Source of the DNA: Halomonas colorata | Lineage (GTDB): Bacteria; Pseudomonadota; Gammaproteobacteria; Pseudomonadales; Halomonadaceae | DNA: 64,000 bases | Reading direction: 5' to 3' | NCBI RefSeq assembly: GCF_014897985.1 | Contig: NZ_JABUZA010000005.1 | Coordinates: 62,001-126,000, forward strand | In this document: piece after piece, positions 36,764-45,568 of the stretch | How the letters are laid out: every line of letters begins with the position of its first letter | Position numbering within the stretch: the stretch's first letter is position 1 | Made by a program: the position numbers and the translations under genes | Notes under the pieces: model-generated | Databases searched by the model: none | Told to the model about the DNA's origin: nothing | What the model saw: the letters and a program-made list of their open reading frames with translations, nothing else

Positions 36764-37822
36764 TTAGCTATTGGTGGCTCCGCCTACCACGCCACTGCGA
36801 AAGCTGTTGGATGCGCTGGCATTACCTGCACGATGTTTAAGATGTTCCCCCACGGCATCTTCAGGTGAGCCAGCCAGCTCGCGGAACATACCCATTGAAC
36901 CCAGCAGTGCAGAGGACTCATAAGGTACAAATACCCGCTCGCCATCTTTTGCCATATTGGGCAGGCCTTTGATATAGCTCTGGCCCAGCAAATAGCCCAC
37001 GACCGTCCGCTTGTTCTCTTCACTGTCACCAATTGCGTTAAGTACCAGCTTGATGGATTCCTGCTCGCCCTGAGCACGCAGAATAGCCGACTCCTTATCA
37101 CCCTGGGCGTTAAGAATGGACGATTCACGCTGGCCCTGCGCCATGGCAATGGCCGCGGATTTTTCACCCTCAGCCTCGGTCACCGTCGCGCGGCGTTTAC
37201 GTTCGGCGGCCATTTGCAGGCGCATGGCCGTTTCCACCTCTTCGGGCATGGCGATATCCTGTACCTCTACACGAGATATCTTGACGCCCCATTTAGAAGC
37301 AGGCTCTTCCATCGCGGCCTGAATTTCATTGTTCACTTCCGCGCGCGACTCAAACAGCTTATCCAGCTCCATTTTGCCAACCACCGAGCGCAGCGTGGTT
37401 TTGGCCAGAACCTCGACGGCCTGACTCATATTGACGACTTCGTAAACAGCGCGCTTAGGATCGATGATCTGATAGTAGAGCGCGCCATTGATACGTACGG
37501 TCACATTGTCGGTAGTGACAACCGGCTGGCCGGGGAAGTCCATTACCGTCTCGCGGCGGTCAATGCGAATCTCATCAGTGGTAATGGCCTGGTACTCTTC
37601 GCCCATTTTGCGATAGCGCAACATAGTGATGGCGCGGGGTTGCTCGATAAAGGGCACGATGATATTGATACCGCTTTCGAGTACGCGATTAAACGAGCCG
37701 AGGCGCTCAACCACCATGACCTCAGATTGGCGAACAATGACCAGCCCTTTGGAAATGATCACGATGCCGATAACGACAATAATCAGGCTTATTAACAAAC
37801 CGGGGCTAATAGGTAGATCCAT
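36764..37822 (-). CDS. SPFH/band 7 protein, paraslipin (QmcA-like)
   Basis: About 352 residues. One N-terminal membrane helix (LLISLIIVVIGIVIISKGLVIV) is followed by the SPFH domain (VRQSEVMVVERLGSFNRVLESGINIIVPFIEQPRAI) and a coiled coil with AERKRRATVTEAEGEKSAAIAMAQGQRESSILNAQGDKESAILRAQGEQESIKLVLNAIGD. Paraslipins scaffold membrane microdomains and assist membrane-protein quality control. The ATG at 37822 overlaps the nfeD stop region, with AAGGAA upstream; a TTG at 37828 is rejected. Partner of the nfeD-like gene. Confidence 0.93.
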   Translation of the reverse strand: MDLPISPGLLISLIIVVIGIVIISKGLVIVRQSEVMVVERLGSFNRVLESGINIIVPFIEQPRAITMLRYRKMGEEYQAITTDEIRIDRRETVMDFPGQPVVTTDNVTVRINGALYYQIIDPKRAVYEVVNMSQAVEVLAKTTLRSVVGKMELDKLFESRAEVNNEIQAAMEEPASKWGVKISRVEVQDIAMPEEVETAMRLQMAAERKRRATVTEAEGEKSAAIAMAQGQRESSILNAQGDKESAILRAQGEQESIKLVLNAIGDSEENKRTVVGYLLGQSYIKGLPNMAKDGERVFVPYESSALLGSMGMFRELAGSPEDAVGEHLKHRAGNASASNSFRSGVVGGATNS

Positions 37823-37824
37823 TA

Positions 37825-38319
37825 TCAAGGTTCCTTACGAAGTGTGGTGTCGTCTTGCAAAGGATTGGGTACTGACGAAGGGAGAGCAACCAGTGCTGTG
37901 GTACCTTCAAAGCGTTGAAAAATAACGGAGGTGTCGGGTGGCAGGTCTGTTGTGCCCGTATCGGTGACGCGCAAGCGGTAAAAGTCACCGTTAATTTTGA
38001 TACCGGTTGCATCGTCATAATCGCGGCGCAACGTATGGTAGTAATTGCCCTTTTCTACCCCCGTGCCGGTGGTGCCGTAGGCAACGCCGCGAGGGGAAAA
38101 ACGTGGGCGGATCACCCTAATACCTATTGGCACCAGAACACCGGTAAAGATACCCATGCTTAAAAGCTGCCAGGGTAGCGATAATCCCAACGCAGTAACG
38201 GCCGCAGTCAAGGCGGCGGCGATGCCAAGCGCCAGCAGTACCATGGCGCCTGATGTTAACTCCCCCAAGCTGAGAAGTAGCGCCAGCACTAACCACGTAT
38301 AGGCAGGATTCCAATCCAT
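37825..38319 (-). CDS. NfeD-family membrane protein
   Basis: About 164 residues: an N-terminal pair or trio of helices (TWLVLALLLSLGELTSGAMVLLALGIAAALTAAVTALGL) then an OB-fold domain (RPRFSPRGVAYGTTGTGVEKGNYYHTLRRDYDDATGIKINGDFYRLRVTDTGTTDLPPDTSVIFQRFEGTTALVAL). NfeD proteins pair with SPFH proteins in membrane microdomains, which fits the adjacent, overlapping paraslipin gene. AAAGGAGGCACT precedes ATG at 38319. Confidence 0.88.
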   Translation of the reverse strand: MDWNPAYTWLVLALLLSLGELTSGAMVLLALGIAAALTAAVTALGLSLPWQLLSMGIFTGVLVPIGIRVIRPRFSPRGVAYGTTGTGVEKGNYYHTLRRDYDDATGIKINGDFYRLRVTDTGTTDLPPDTSVIFQRFEGTTALVALPSSVPNPLQDDTTLRKEP

Positions 38320-38445
38320 AGTGCCTCCTTTTAAAGTTATCATCAGCCTACCTTAAGCTACTGCGTTAAGTCTGCTTAATTCGCATCTAAGTAAGCGATA
38401 AACGCAAACCGCTTTAGTGCTATTCTGCCTGCTTTATGAGCTTGC

Positions 38446-38512
38446 TTTTAAGAACCTAGCTATAAGAACTCGATTTTAAGAACCTGATTTTAAGAACCTG
38501 ATTTTAAGAACC
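38446..38512. repeat. Short tandem repeats before the TRIC gene
   Basis: TTTTAAGAACCTGA occurs twice in a row, followed by TTTTAAGAACC, and degenerate copies lie upstream (TTTTAAGAACCTAGC, TATAAGAACTCGA). The unit is 14 bp. It sits in the leader of the gene at 38535. Confidence 0.85.
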
Positions 38513-38534
38513 ATAGCGCACAAAGGGGAATCGC

Positions 38535-39251
38535 GTGACAGGTGTGGTGTACTGGCTAGATATGGCAGGGGTGATTGTCTTTGCGCTGTCGGGCGTGATT
38601 CTGGCGTGTCGGTCCAAAATGGACCCGTTTGGCATGCTGGTGCTTGCCGCCGTCACCGGCATTGGCGGCGGTACGTTGCGTGATTTAGTGCTGGGGGTAC
38701 GCCCCGTCTTTTGGGTCGCTGACGCTACTTACTTATGGGTCATTCTGGCAACCGTTAGTGTGTCGCTGGTCGGCTTTCATTATATTCATCGTCTGTCGCG
38801 GGGGTTTCTGCCAATTGCCGATGCGTTTGGCCTTGCCCTGTTTACGGTCATCGGCACGCATAAAGCGCTGTTGCTTGGGACCTCAGGCGTGGTGGCGGTT
38901 TTGATGGGCATGATGACAGGTGTGGCGGGTGGCATGATTCGCGACATGCTGGCCCAGCGCGTACCCATGGTGTTGCGTGAAGAGATATATGCCACTGCCG
39001 CTATGGCCGGCGGGATTGCCTATGCCACCCTGCAAGCCCTAAATGCGCCGCTAAGCGTAAGTATTACTATGGCGCTAGGAATTACGCTGGGTCTTCGGTT
39101 GGCAGCGATTCACTGGCAGCTGGCGTTACCGGTCTTTGCCTGGGTGACGGTACCTCCCAAAGAGGCCCAATCGGCAGTGCCGCTCTCGACGCCAGCTAAA
39201 GCCAAAGAGCGGGTGAGAATGATACGTCGTGAGCGTAAAACAAAACGCTAA
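38535..39251 (+). CDS. TRIC-type cation channel family protein (YicG/UPF0126)
   Basis: A 238-residue membrane protein with two repeats of three helices; the motif GIGGGTLRDLVLG recurs as VAGGMIRDMLAQR. Prokaryotic TRIC proteins are monovalent cation channels. The C-terminus is basic (KAKERVRMIRRERKTKR). The start is a GTG at 38535 with AAGGGGA upstream, preceded by the tandem repeats. Confidence 0.9.
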   Translation: MTGVVYWLDMAGVIVFALSGVILACRSKMDPFGMLVLAAVTGIGGGTLRDLVLGVRPVFWVADATYLWVILATVSVSLVGFHYIHRLSRGFLPIADAFGLALFTVIGTHKALLLGTSGVVAVLMGMMTGVAGGMIRDMLAQRVPMVLREEIYATAAMAGGIAYATLQALNAPLSVSITMALGITLGLRLAAIHWQLALPVFAWVTVPPKEAQSAVPLSTPAKAKERVRMIRRERKTKR

Positions 39252-39271
39252 TTATATAACGGTTATATGGG

Positions 39272-42235
39272 TCATTGAGTGGGGGTGGCTGAGATAGGTG
39301 ACTGGGCTTGCTGCCAGCGTTCAAACCAGCGGCGCGGCTGTAAAATATGTAAATCAGGCTGGTTATCAACCAGCTCCACCGCGACGCCCAGCGCGCCGAG
39401 CCGAGCATAGAGCGCGCCATTCGCACTGCGCTCAGCCATAGTGATATCCGCCAGCAGTCGTAACGCGCCGCCGGTAAGAGTAAGGTTGTTGAGGCTTGCG
39501 CGATCACCGTTAATCGCAAGCTCGGCAGAGCCGCTGATATTGCGTACGCTGAGTAGCCGGCCTAGCCACTCCTTTTCACGCGCCCGTTCCAGAAAAAGCC
39601 TGGCAAGTAGCCCCGTATCGCGCATTTCAAGACTTACTTGGCTCACTAAACGCACAGGGTCTGCCCAGTCTAGCTGGGCCTCATTCATGGAAATCTGTAC
39701 CCACCAGCCGGCATCCGCCGAGACGTTGTCGCCTGGGCGGATAATATTTTCCAGGCGAAGAAAGGAGTTGTCGGCGGTAAAGCGGTGTGTTTCCAGATCA
39801 CCCTGCGTAAGGGTCAGGGAAAGATGCAAATCCCCTCGCAGGCGCTGATCAAGCAGCGCCATATCGGCGACAAACGCGCGCAGCGATAGCTCTCCTTGGG
39901 CGGTTAAACCATCTAGCAACCACTCGCTGGTAAGGCTTGCCTGCCCACCTAATAGCGTAATTCCCGCGCTTTCGGGCAGGTAGCGGTTATAACGGGTAAA
40001 GTCCGGTACGTCGGTAATCGGTAGGGCAATCCGGGTGACGAAGTGCTCTGCTTCCGGTGAGATTAGCACCTCGCTGAGCTGATTAGTCTGGGTGGTTAAA
40101 GCGAAATGACGTCCCTCGACGTGGGGGCTGTCATCATCTTTTCGCTGCAGCGAAAAACGCGGAATTCCCAGGGAAAGCCGGGCCTGTTCAGCGCTATCGA
40201 CTTGTGCGGTTAGCTCGCCACGCCCCGTCGCCAGGTAATCCAAAAACGCGACTTCGAGTTGATTGGCGTTTATACGTAGCCGGGTGGGTGCCAGCAGACG
40301 ATTATCCCGAAACGACCCTTGGGCAAATAGCTGGCCGTTGCCTGAAATCGATACGCCATGGGCATCGGGCAAAAAGGTGTTTAAAAAGCCTAGGCGCTGC
40401 ACGCTGCCTTCCAGCTGAAACTGCCCGCTGGGCGTATCGTCACGCCGCTGAAAGCGACCATCGCGCAGCACCAGAATACTTTCCAAGCGTTCATTGGGCT
40501 GGGTATCATCGGCGACCTGCCAGCGTAAACGGCTGTCGCTTATATCAATTGACGTGCCGTCGGTCATTGCCTGCTTAAGTGAAAGTGAAAGCTGCATGTC
40601 GCTGGTTAATGTTGTGCGCTGCTCATCACGCTGCCAGCGGGTGGTAAGTGCGTTACCCGATAAAAAAAGCTCTCCACTCAGCTGATCAGCGGTAAGGGCA
40701 AGCGCTCCACTGCTTTGCGCTTGACCGCTGATTAGCTGAAACGGTGCGGGATCCGGCAGGTAGCTAGCCAAATAGGGTTGCAGTACATTGATGCTGGGCA
40801 TGCGCGCATCTTGCCAGGTCAGAGTGGCCGTCGCCTGTTCATGGGCTAGCGCCGTGTCGATGGGGCTTTGAGCGGTCAGGTCGATCGTAGCGTCGTTAAG
40901 TAGCGTTCGCTCATGGTGGTTAAGCATTGCCTGGGTAAATTGAAGCGTGGCGTCAACGCTCGCGGCATCCGTTAGCTCAGCATTAAGAGTACCGCTACCT
41001 TGCGCCTTGAAATCCAACGCTTCAGCCGCCAGCATTTCGGCGTCAATAAACAGGCGAGCATTATAGAGCTGGGTATCACGCACACTAACATCGGCTTCTA
41101 GACGGCCATTGCCTGATAAGCGAATCCCCTGGCCCTGTAATGTATCGGCCAGGTAGCGGTCCAGCATATCCAGTCGCGTGATGGTGCCTTTCAGGGTGAG
41201 TTCGGCGTCCGTGGGCGAGCTTAAGTGATCGAGTCGCTGATTGGCGATCTTGCTGGTCAGGCGTAGTGCGGTATCAGTGGCGTAGGCTTGAGTATCTGCC
41301 AGAGTGACGCCTTGTAGCTGGGTTGCAAAGTGAAGCTGATTATCGCTCACGCTAAGTTGAACGTTTCCCTGGCCTGTCGCGGAATGCCGGGGCGGTGGGG
41401 CGTCCGCGATCACCCAGGTGGTCGGGGCCGTTGGCTCAATAAGCTTGCGCTCGTCTAGCGTTAAGCGTAACTCAGGCGCTTCAAGGGTCAGCTGGCTGCC
41501 TTCTTCAAGCGTACCTGACGCTAGCGCAATATGGCCGGTCAATTCGCCCCGGCCATTTAGAAACAGCCAGGGAAGGGCATCCAGGTAGGGCATGAACACG
41601 TCCCAGGCATCTGCTTGGGCACGTAGCTCAAGCGTTGCCGAAAGGGCGGCTAGTAGCTCAGGGTTAAGCTCGCCCGTGGCCGGGTCGGTCGGTGTGACCT
41701 CATCAAGCGATGCCGTTGCCTCAAGGTTAATCGCATTAACCAGCGTCATTTGGTCGCTAAGCCGTACCAAGCGGCCTTCAGTGATGGCAAGGGTTGCTTC
41801 GGGGACGGCCAGGCGCTCACGGCTAAGCGTTGTGTTCGATACACGCAATGTGCCTTGAGCTTCAAGGGCAATATCGCCTATGGTTAAGCGGCGAATGCCT
41901 TCTGCGTCCATTGCCTGAATATGTAGTTCACCGCGCAGTAGCGATAATAAAGACAGCGTAAGCGTGGCGCGTTCGGCCTCAATGCTAATCGGTAACGCGT
42001 CATCTTCACGTGAAAGGTACAGGTTTTCTACCTCCCAGCGCCCAGGGTGGCGGCTGGCACCTTGACTCCAACGAATCTCAACGCCTTCGAACTGGGAGAT
42101 TTTGTTGGGTAGCCACTGGCTATTAAGCAGCCAATAGCTGCCTATCAGCCAAATGGCGACGATAAATAAGGCGCCAATTAGCGTTGCTAATGCAAAGCGT
42201 GGTAAGCGTTTTTTGGCAATATTCGTGTTTGGCAT
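39272..42235 (-). CDS. Large YdbH/AsmA-like inner-membrane-anchored protein
   Basis: A 987-residue protein with a single N-terminal membrane helix (LATLIGALFIVAIWLIGSYWLL) and a long beta-rich periplasmic body with repeated AsmA-like strands (for example LEGSVQRLGFLNTFLPDAHGVSISGNGQLFAQGSF). The arrangement fits YdbH-family/AsmA-like bridge proteins that carry phospholipids between membranes. E. coli ydbH is followed by ynbE and ydbL, which are not present here. AGGAAGCGAGT precedes the ATG. Family assignment is by general appearance. Confidence 0.7.
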   Translation of the reverse strand: MPNTNIAKKRLPRFALATLIGALFIVAIWLIGSYWLLNSQWLPNKISQFEGVEIRWSQGASRHPGRWEVENLYLSREDDALPISIEAERATLTLSLLSLLRGELHIQAMDAEGIRRLTIGDIALEAQGTLRVSNTTLSRERLAVPEATLAITEGRLVRLSDQMTLVNAINLEATASLDEVTPTDPATGELNPELLAALSATLELRAQADAWDVFMPYLDALPWLFLNGRGELTGHIALASGTLEEGSQLTLEAPELRLTLDERKLIEPTAPTTWVIADAPPPRHSATGQGNVQLSVSDNQLHFATQLQGVTLADTQAYATDTALRLTSKIANQRLDHLSSPTDAELTLKGTITRLDMLDRYLADTLQGQGIRLSGNGRLEADVSVRDTQLYNARLFIDAEMLAAEALDFKAQGSGTLNAELTDAASVDATLQFTQAMLNHHERTLLNDATIDLTAQSPIDTALAHEQATATLTWQDARMPSINVLQPYLASYLPDPAPFQLISGQAQSSGALALTADQLSGELFLSGNALTTRWQRDEQRTTLTSDMQLSLSLKQAMTDGTSIDISDSRLRWQVADDTQPNERLESILVLRDGRFQRRDDTPSGQFQLEGSVQRLGFLNTFLPDAHGVSISGNGQLFAQGSFRDNRLLAPTRLRINANQLEVAFLDYLATGRGELTAQVDSAEQARLSLGIPRFSLQRKDDDSPHVEGRHFALTTQTNQLSEVLISPEAEHFVTRIALPITDVPDFTRYNRYLPESAGITLLGGQASLTSEWLLDGLTAQGELSLRAFVADMALLDQRLRGDLHLSLTLTQGDLETHRFTADNSFLRLENIIRPGDNVSADAGWWVQISMNEAQLDWADPVRLVSQVSLEMRDTGLLARLFLERAREKEWLGRLLSVRNISGSAELAINGDRASLNNLTLTGGALRLLADITMAERSANGALYARLGALGVAVELVDNQPDLHILQPRRWFERWQQAQSPISATPTQ

Positions 42236-42343
42236 ACTCGCTTCCTGGCCGATGACTCCTGTTAGCGCGTGTTTTATGGCATTATGCGCGACGTTGGGCA
42301 GTTATGGGTTTTCGATTTCAACGCTAGGCAGGCAGCAAACGCC

Positions 42344-43051
42344 ATGTTCAAGGATTTTTACGCGCAACGCGGAGAGTACATCGTGATCTCTGCTGAGCAG
42401 GCCAGCCGTTTCGCTAAAGGCGTGGCTGGCGATTACAACCCCATTCATAATCCGGATGCGCGTCGTTTCTGCGTGCCTGGTGACTTGCTATTCGCACTGA
42501 TACTCGTCAAATTTGGGTTGTCGCGGCAAATGGAATTTCGCTTCACCAATATGGTGAGTGCTGATACGCCGCTGCTGTTTAGTGAAGCAGATAACGGTGA
42601 GCTACACGTATCTGACGAGAGTGGCAAATGCTATCTGCAGGTGGTTCGCAGTGGTGAAACAACCTTGGATGAAACCGCTATTGAAGCATTTGCGCGCTGC
42701 TATGTGGCTTTTTCGGGAAAAAACTTTCCGCACTATTTAAAGCCGTTAATGGAGCAGCACGGGGTCATGTTTAACCCCAAACGCCCGCTGGTTATTTACG
42801 ATAGCATGGGATTCTCGCTGGAGCGTTTGGATGGGTTTAACCCCAATCTTGCGTTAACGCGCTCCTCGCTGGATGTGCAGGGTAAGCGGGCGGATGCGCT
42901 GCTTGAATTTTCCATTGAGTCGGCGGGAGATGCGGTAGGGGTTGGCTCCAAGAAGTTGGTGGTTAGTGGCCTGTGTCATTACGACGCCAGCGAAATGGCG
43001 GCAATCGTCGATGAGTTCTACCGGCTTAAAGCGGCTTACGAAGCGGCTTAA
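42344..43051 (+). CDS. DUF3581 protein, hot-dog-fold-like
   Basis: About 235 residues starting MFKDFYAQRGEYIVISAEQASRFAKGVAGDYNPIHNPDARRFCVPGDLLFALIL. The DYNPIH segment resembles the MaoC/hot-dog hydratase signature. Proteins of this type are frequent in Pseudomonas and Halomonas; function unknown. An open frame from a GTG at 42269 would add 25 residues that do not fit the family start, so ATG at 42344 is used. It converges on cvrA across a hairpin. Confidence 0.85.
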   Translation: MFKDFYAQRGEYIVISAEQASRFAKGVAGDYNPIHNPDARRFCVPGDLLFALILVKFGLSRQMEFRFTNMVSADTPLLFSEADNGELHVSDESGKCYLQVVRSGETTLDETAIEAFARCYVAFSGKNFPHYLKPLMEQHGVMFNPKRPLVIYDSMGFSLERLDGFNPNLALTRSSLDVQGKRADALLEFSIESAGDAVGVGSKKLVVSGLCHYDASEMAAIVDEFYRLKAAYEAA

Positions 43052-43082
43052 ACAATTCTTGCGATGCGTTTCTATTCAAGCC

Positions 43083-43113
43083 AATAGCCACCTGCACCGA
43101 GCAGGTGGCTATT
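43083..43113. terminator. Bidirectional terminator hairpin
   Basis: AATAGCCACCTGC pairs perfectly with GCAGGTGGCTATT around ACCGA. It lies between the convergent DUF3581 and cvrA genes. Confidence 0.8.
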
Positions 43114-43124
43114 ACGCATAGCGG

Positions 43125-44864
43125 TTAGCCTGGCATGTTTGTCGGTACAAGCGCTGGTTGAATATTCGTTACGCCTATGGTGGTAATACGCCCTTCGAGT
43201 ACCCCCAGTACGGATAACGTCACATCGCCTAGTACTAGTTCATCGCCTTCGCTTGGGCTATCGGGCAGGCGTTCATGCAACAGCTTATCCAGTGTGCATG
43301 TCATATCATCATCTAACGTAAGGCCATACGAGTGAAGTACTTCGCCGACACTGGTGCTTCCCTTAAGGCGTAAGGTTTGATCAGGAAATTCGCCGCTGGT
43401 AATACTTGCGCCCTCGGCAAACACGTAGTTAACAAAAGGCCTAATATCAGGACGTAAAACGACAAACAGGTGGTCGCCTGCCTGAAGTAGCGTTGAGCCA
43501 CGCGGTGGGATGACATCCTTGCCGCGCGTAATCATCGCCACCACCGTGCCATCCGGTAGCGCAATTTGCGATAACCGTCGATTGACGGCCCTTGCGGTAT
43601 CGCCTAAGCGGTACTCCACAATATCGGCGTCAACATCTTCCAGTGCCGTAATTTCAAGGCTTGCGGCAGGCACAATGGGCGGTGCGACGGTAAGGCCTAA
43701 TTTACGCGCCACATAGGGAAGGGTTGTGCCTTGAAGGGTCGCGGAGATTAACACCACGAAGAAAACCACGTTGAAGATAAGCTCCGCGCCTTCCAGGCCA
43801 AAGATCAGCGGAAATATAGCCAGAATAATGGGCACTGAGCCACGTAGGCCTACCCAGGCAACCAACCCGGTTTCACGGTTGGTAAAGCCGAACATTTTAA
43901 GAATAGGCGTCACGGCAAGCGGACGGGCCACCAGTATTAAAATGGCCGCGATCATCAGGCCTTCAAGCCATACGTCCAGCAGTGACATGGGATTGATAAG
44001 CAGGCCCAGCACAACGAACATGACGATCTGGCTCATCCACGCCAAGCCATCATGAAACAAGAAGGTACTGCGCTGAAAAGCGATGCGACGGTTACCGATC
44101 ATCACCCCCGCCACAAAGATCGCCAGAAAGCCGCTTCCCCCAAGATTAGCTGCGACACCAAAGGCAAATAGGCCACAGGCTGCCACCAGCACGGGATAAA
44201 GCCCTGAGGTTACCAGTTGGATGCGATTGATTATTTGAACCGATGCCCAGCCCACTAATAAACCTACGACGCCGCCAACCCCGATCTGCATCACGAATAG
44301 CTTCAATAAGCCCACGCCAAGCGGCATATCGTTAACCAGAACTTCAAGCAGTCCAATGGTCAAGAAAATCGCCATAGGGTCGTTCGAGGCGCTTTCGATC
44401 TCAAGCGTCGACTTAAGCCGTTTGTTGATATGGATATCGGCATTACGTAGCAGCGAAAAAACGGCCGCCGCATCGGTCGACCCTACGATGGCGCCCAACA
44501 ATAACCCATCGAGCAGCGGCAGATTAAGAATATAGGCCGCTGCTGCACCTGTAATCATTGATGTAATGAGAACCCCAACCGTTGCCAGTAAGGATGCGGG
44601 TTTCCAAACCATGCGAATTGAAGCCATCGGCGTTTGTAGACCGCCGTCGAATAGAATCATGGCCAGCGCCAAGGTACCCAGGGCATGTGCCAAAATAGGA
44701 TTATCAAAGCTGATCCCGCCAATACCCGCTTCCCCAGCCAGCATGCCGGTTCCCAGGAACAGAACCAGCACCGGCATACCCAAGCGGGCCGAAAGTTTGC
44801 TTGAGATTATGCCGATCAGCAGCAGGATCGCTGCCATTAAAATAAGTTGATCCACCTGAAACAT
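43125..44864 (-). CDS. cvrA: Potassium/proton antiporter CvrA (NhaP2-like)
   Basis: A 579-residue CPA1 antiporter. About 12 helices span residues 1-390 (with LGTLALAMILFDGGLQTPMASIR and STDAAAVFSLLRNADIHINKRLKSTLEIESASNDPMAIFLTIGLLE, the ion-binding ND pair). A TrkA-C/RCK-C domain (about 400-480) and a CorC-HlyC-type C-terminal domain (about 495-570) follow. CvrA/NhaP2 proteins export K+ or Na+ for proton and control volume and pH, useful in a halophile. AGGAAGCGCGT precedes the ATG. Confidence 0.92.
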   Translation of the reverse strand: MFQVDQLILMAAILLLIGIISSKLSARLGMPVLVLFLGTGMLAGEAGIGGISFDNPILAHALGTLALAMILFDGGLQTPMASIRMVWKPASLLATVGVLITSMITGAAAAYILNLPLLDGLLLGAIVGSTDAAAVFSLLRNADIHINKRLKSTLEIESASNDPMAIFLTIGLLEVLVNDMPLGVGLLKLFVMQIGVGGVVGLLVGWASVQIINRIQLVTSGLYPVLVAACGLFAFGVAANLGGSGFLAIFVAGVMIGNRRIAFQRSTFLFHDGLAWMSQIVMFVVLGLLINPMSLLDVWLEGLMIAAILILVARPLAVTPILKMFGFTNRETGLVAWVGLRGSVPIILAIFPLIFGLEGAELIFNVVFFVVLISATLQGTTLPYVARKLGLTVAPPIVPAASLEITALEDVDADIVEYRLGDTARAVNRRLSQIALPDGTVVAMITRGKDVIPPRGSTLLQAGDHLFVVLRPDIRPFVNYVFAEGASITSGEFPDQTLRLKGSTSVGEVLHSYGLTLDDDMTCTLDKLLHERLPDSPSEGDELVLGDVTLSVLGVLEGRITTIGVTNIQPALVPTNMPG

Positions 44865-44951
44865 ACGCGCTTCCTAGCAAACGATATAAATGGGCGCCGC
44901 GTTAAACCGTGGTGCCATGCAGTAATGAAATTCTGAGAGTACCCTAATCGG

Positions 44952-45386
44952 TTAGGCAGCCGGAGGCGCGCGGCTAGGTGGAAGGCATATGGATAGGCTA
45001 TCTGCCCGTGGCGTAATTGAACGCGACAGAGTGCAACTGCCTGAGCGGGCGAAGACAACCTGGGCTGCATAAGCAGGCAAGGCCGCATCGCCCGTCTCCG
45101 CGTCATTGGTGTCGGCGGTCAGGGGCTTGCTGCCGCGAATTCGTAATGAATGGCTCTGTGTGGCCAGCGGCAGCAGCGCTTCGCGCTGATCGGCATGCGT
45201 GGATGAGCTGTTGACGCCGGTAGCAATAGCGGCCGGAGAAGATGGAGTGGCGCACCAGAGCAGCAGGGTCAGAATGCACAGGCCGGCATGGCTCAGCTTG
45301 TGGGTAATCACCGCAGTGAAGGCTTGTTTCTGATAAGGCAAAGCGCCATCTCCATCGTCGTACGCTTTATCATCCTTTATTGGCAA
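44952..45386 (-). CDS. Possible small exported protein of unknown family
   Basis: A 144-codon frame from a TTG; a TTG 15 codons in (giving MPYQKQAFTAVITHKLSHAG), preceded by GGAG at about 10 bases, may be the start. That form has a signal-like stretch (GLCILTLLLWCATPSSPAAIA). The rest is rich in S, A, T, D with a C-terminal RADSLSICLPPSRAPPAA. No family recognised and no ATG present. It could be a real small exported protein or a chance frame; the codon content is only moderately convincing. Confidence 0.35.
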   Translation of the reverse strand: MPIKDDKAYDDGDGALPYQKQAFTAVITHKLSHAGLCILTLLLWCATPSSPAAIATGVNSSSTHADQREALLPLATQSHSLRIRGSKPLTADTNDAETGDAALPAYAAQVVFARSGSCTLSRSITPRADSLSICLPPSRAPPAA

Positions 45387-45468
45387 GGCAGGTCAAGCGG
45401 TTAAGCGCACGCTCACGATTTCTTTTTGTGCTGTGTCATTGCCAATCAGCAATTGCATTAATAGCTAA

Positions 45469-45498
45469 TTGACGTTTACGTCAACTTGCTGCTATACC
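45469..45498 (+). promoter_or_regulatory. Candidate mmsA promoter overlapped by a 16-bp palindrome
   Basis: TTGACGTTTACGTCAA (45469-45484) is a 7-2-7 inverted repeat whose left arm also reads as a -35 box (TTGACG). A -10-like TATACC lies 18 bases on (45493-45498), about 70 bases before the mmsA ATG. An operator overlapping the -35 and spacer with a long spacer is typical of MerR-type control; LiuR-like regulators of branched-chain degradation use TTGACGT/ACGTCAA-like sites. The assignment is inference. Confidence 0.5.
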
Positions 45499-45568
45499 CT
45501 GTTCACACCGCAAAGGCAGTGATAATGACTGTCTCCACAACGAACAATCATAAGACAGGAGCAACGCA

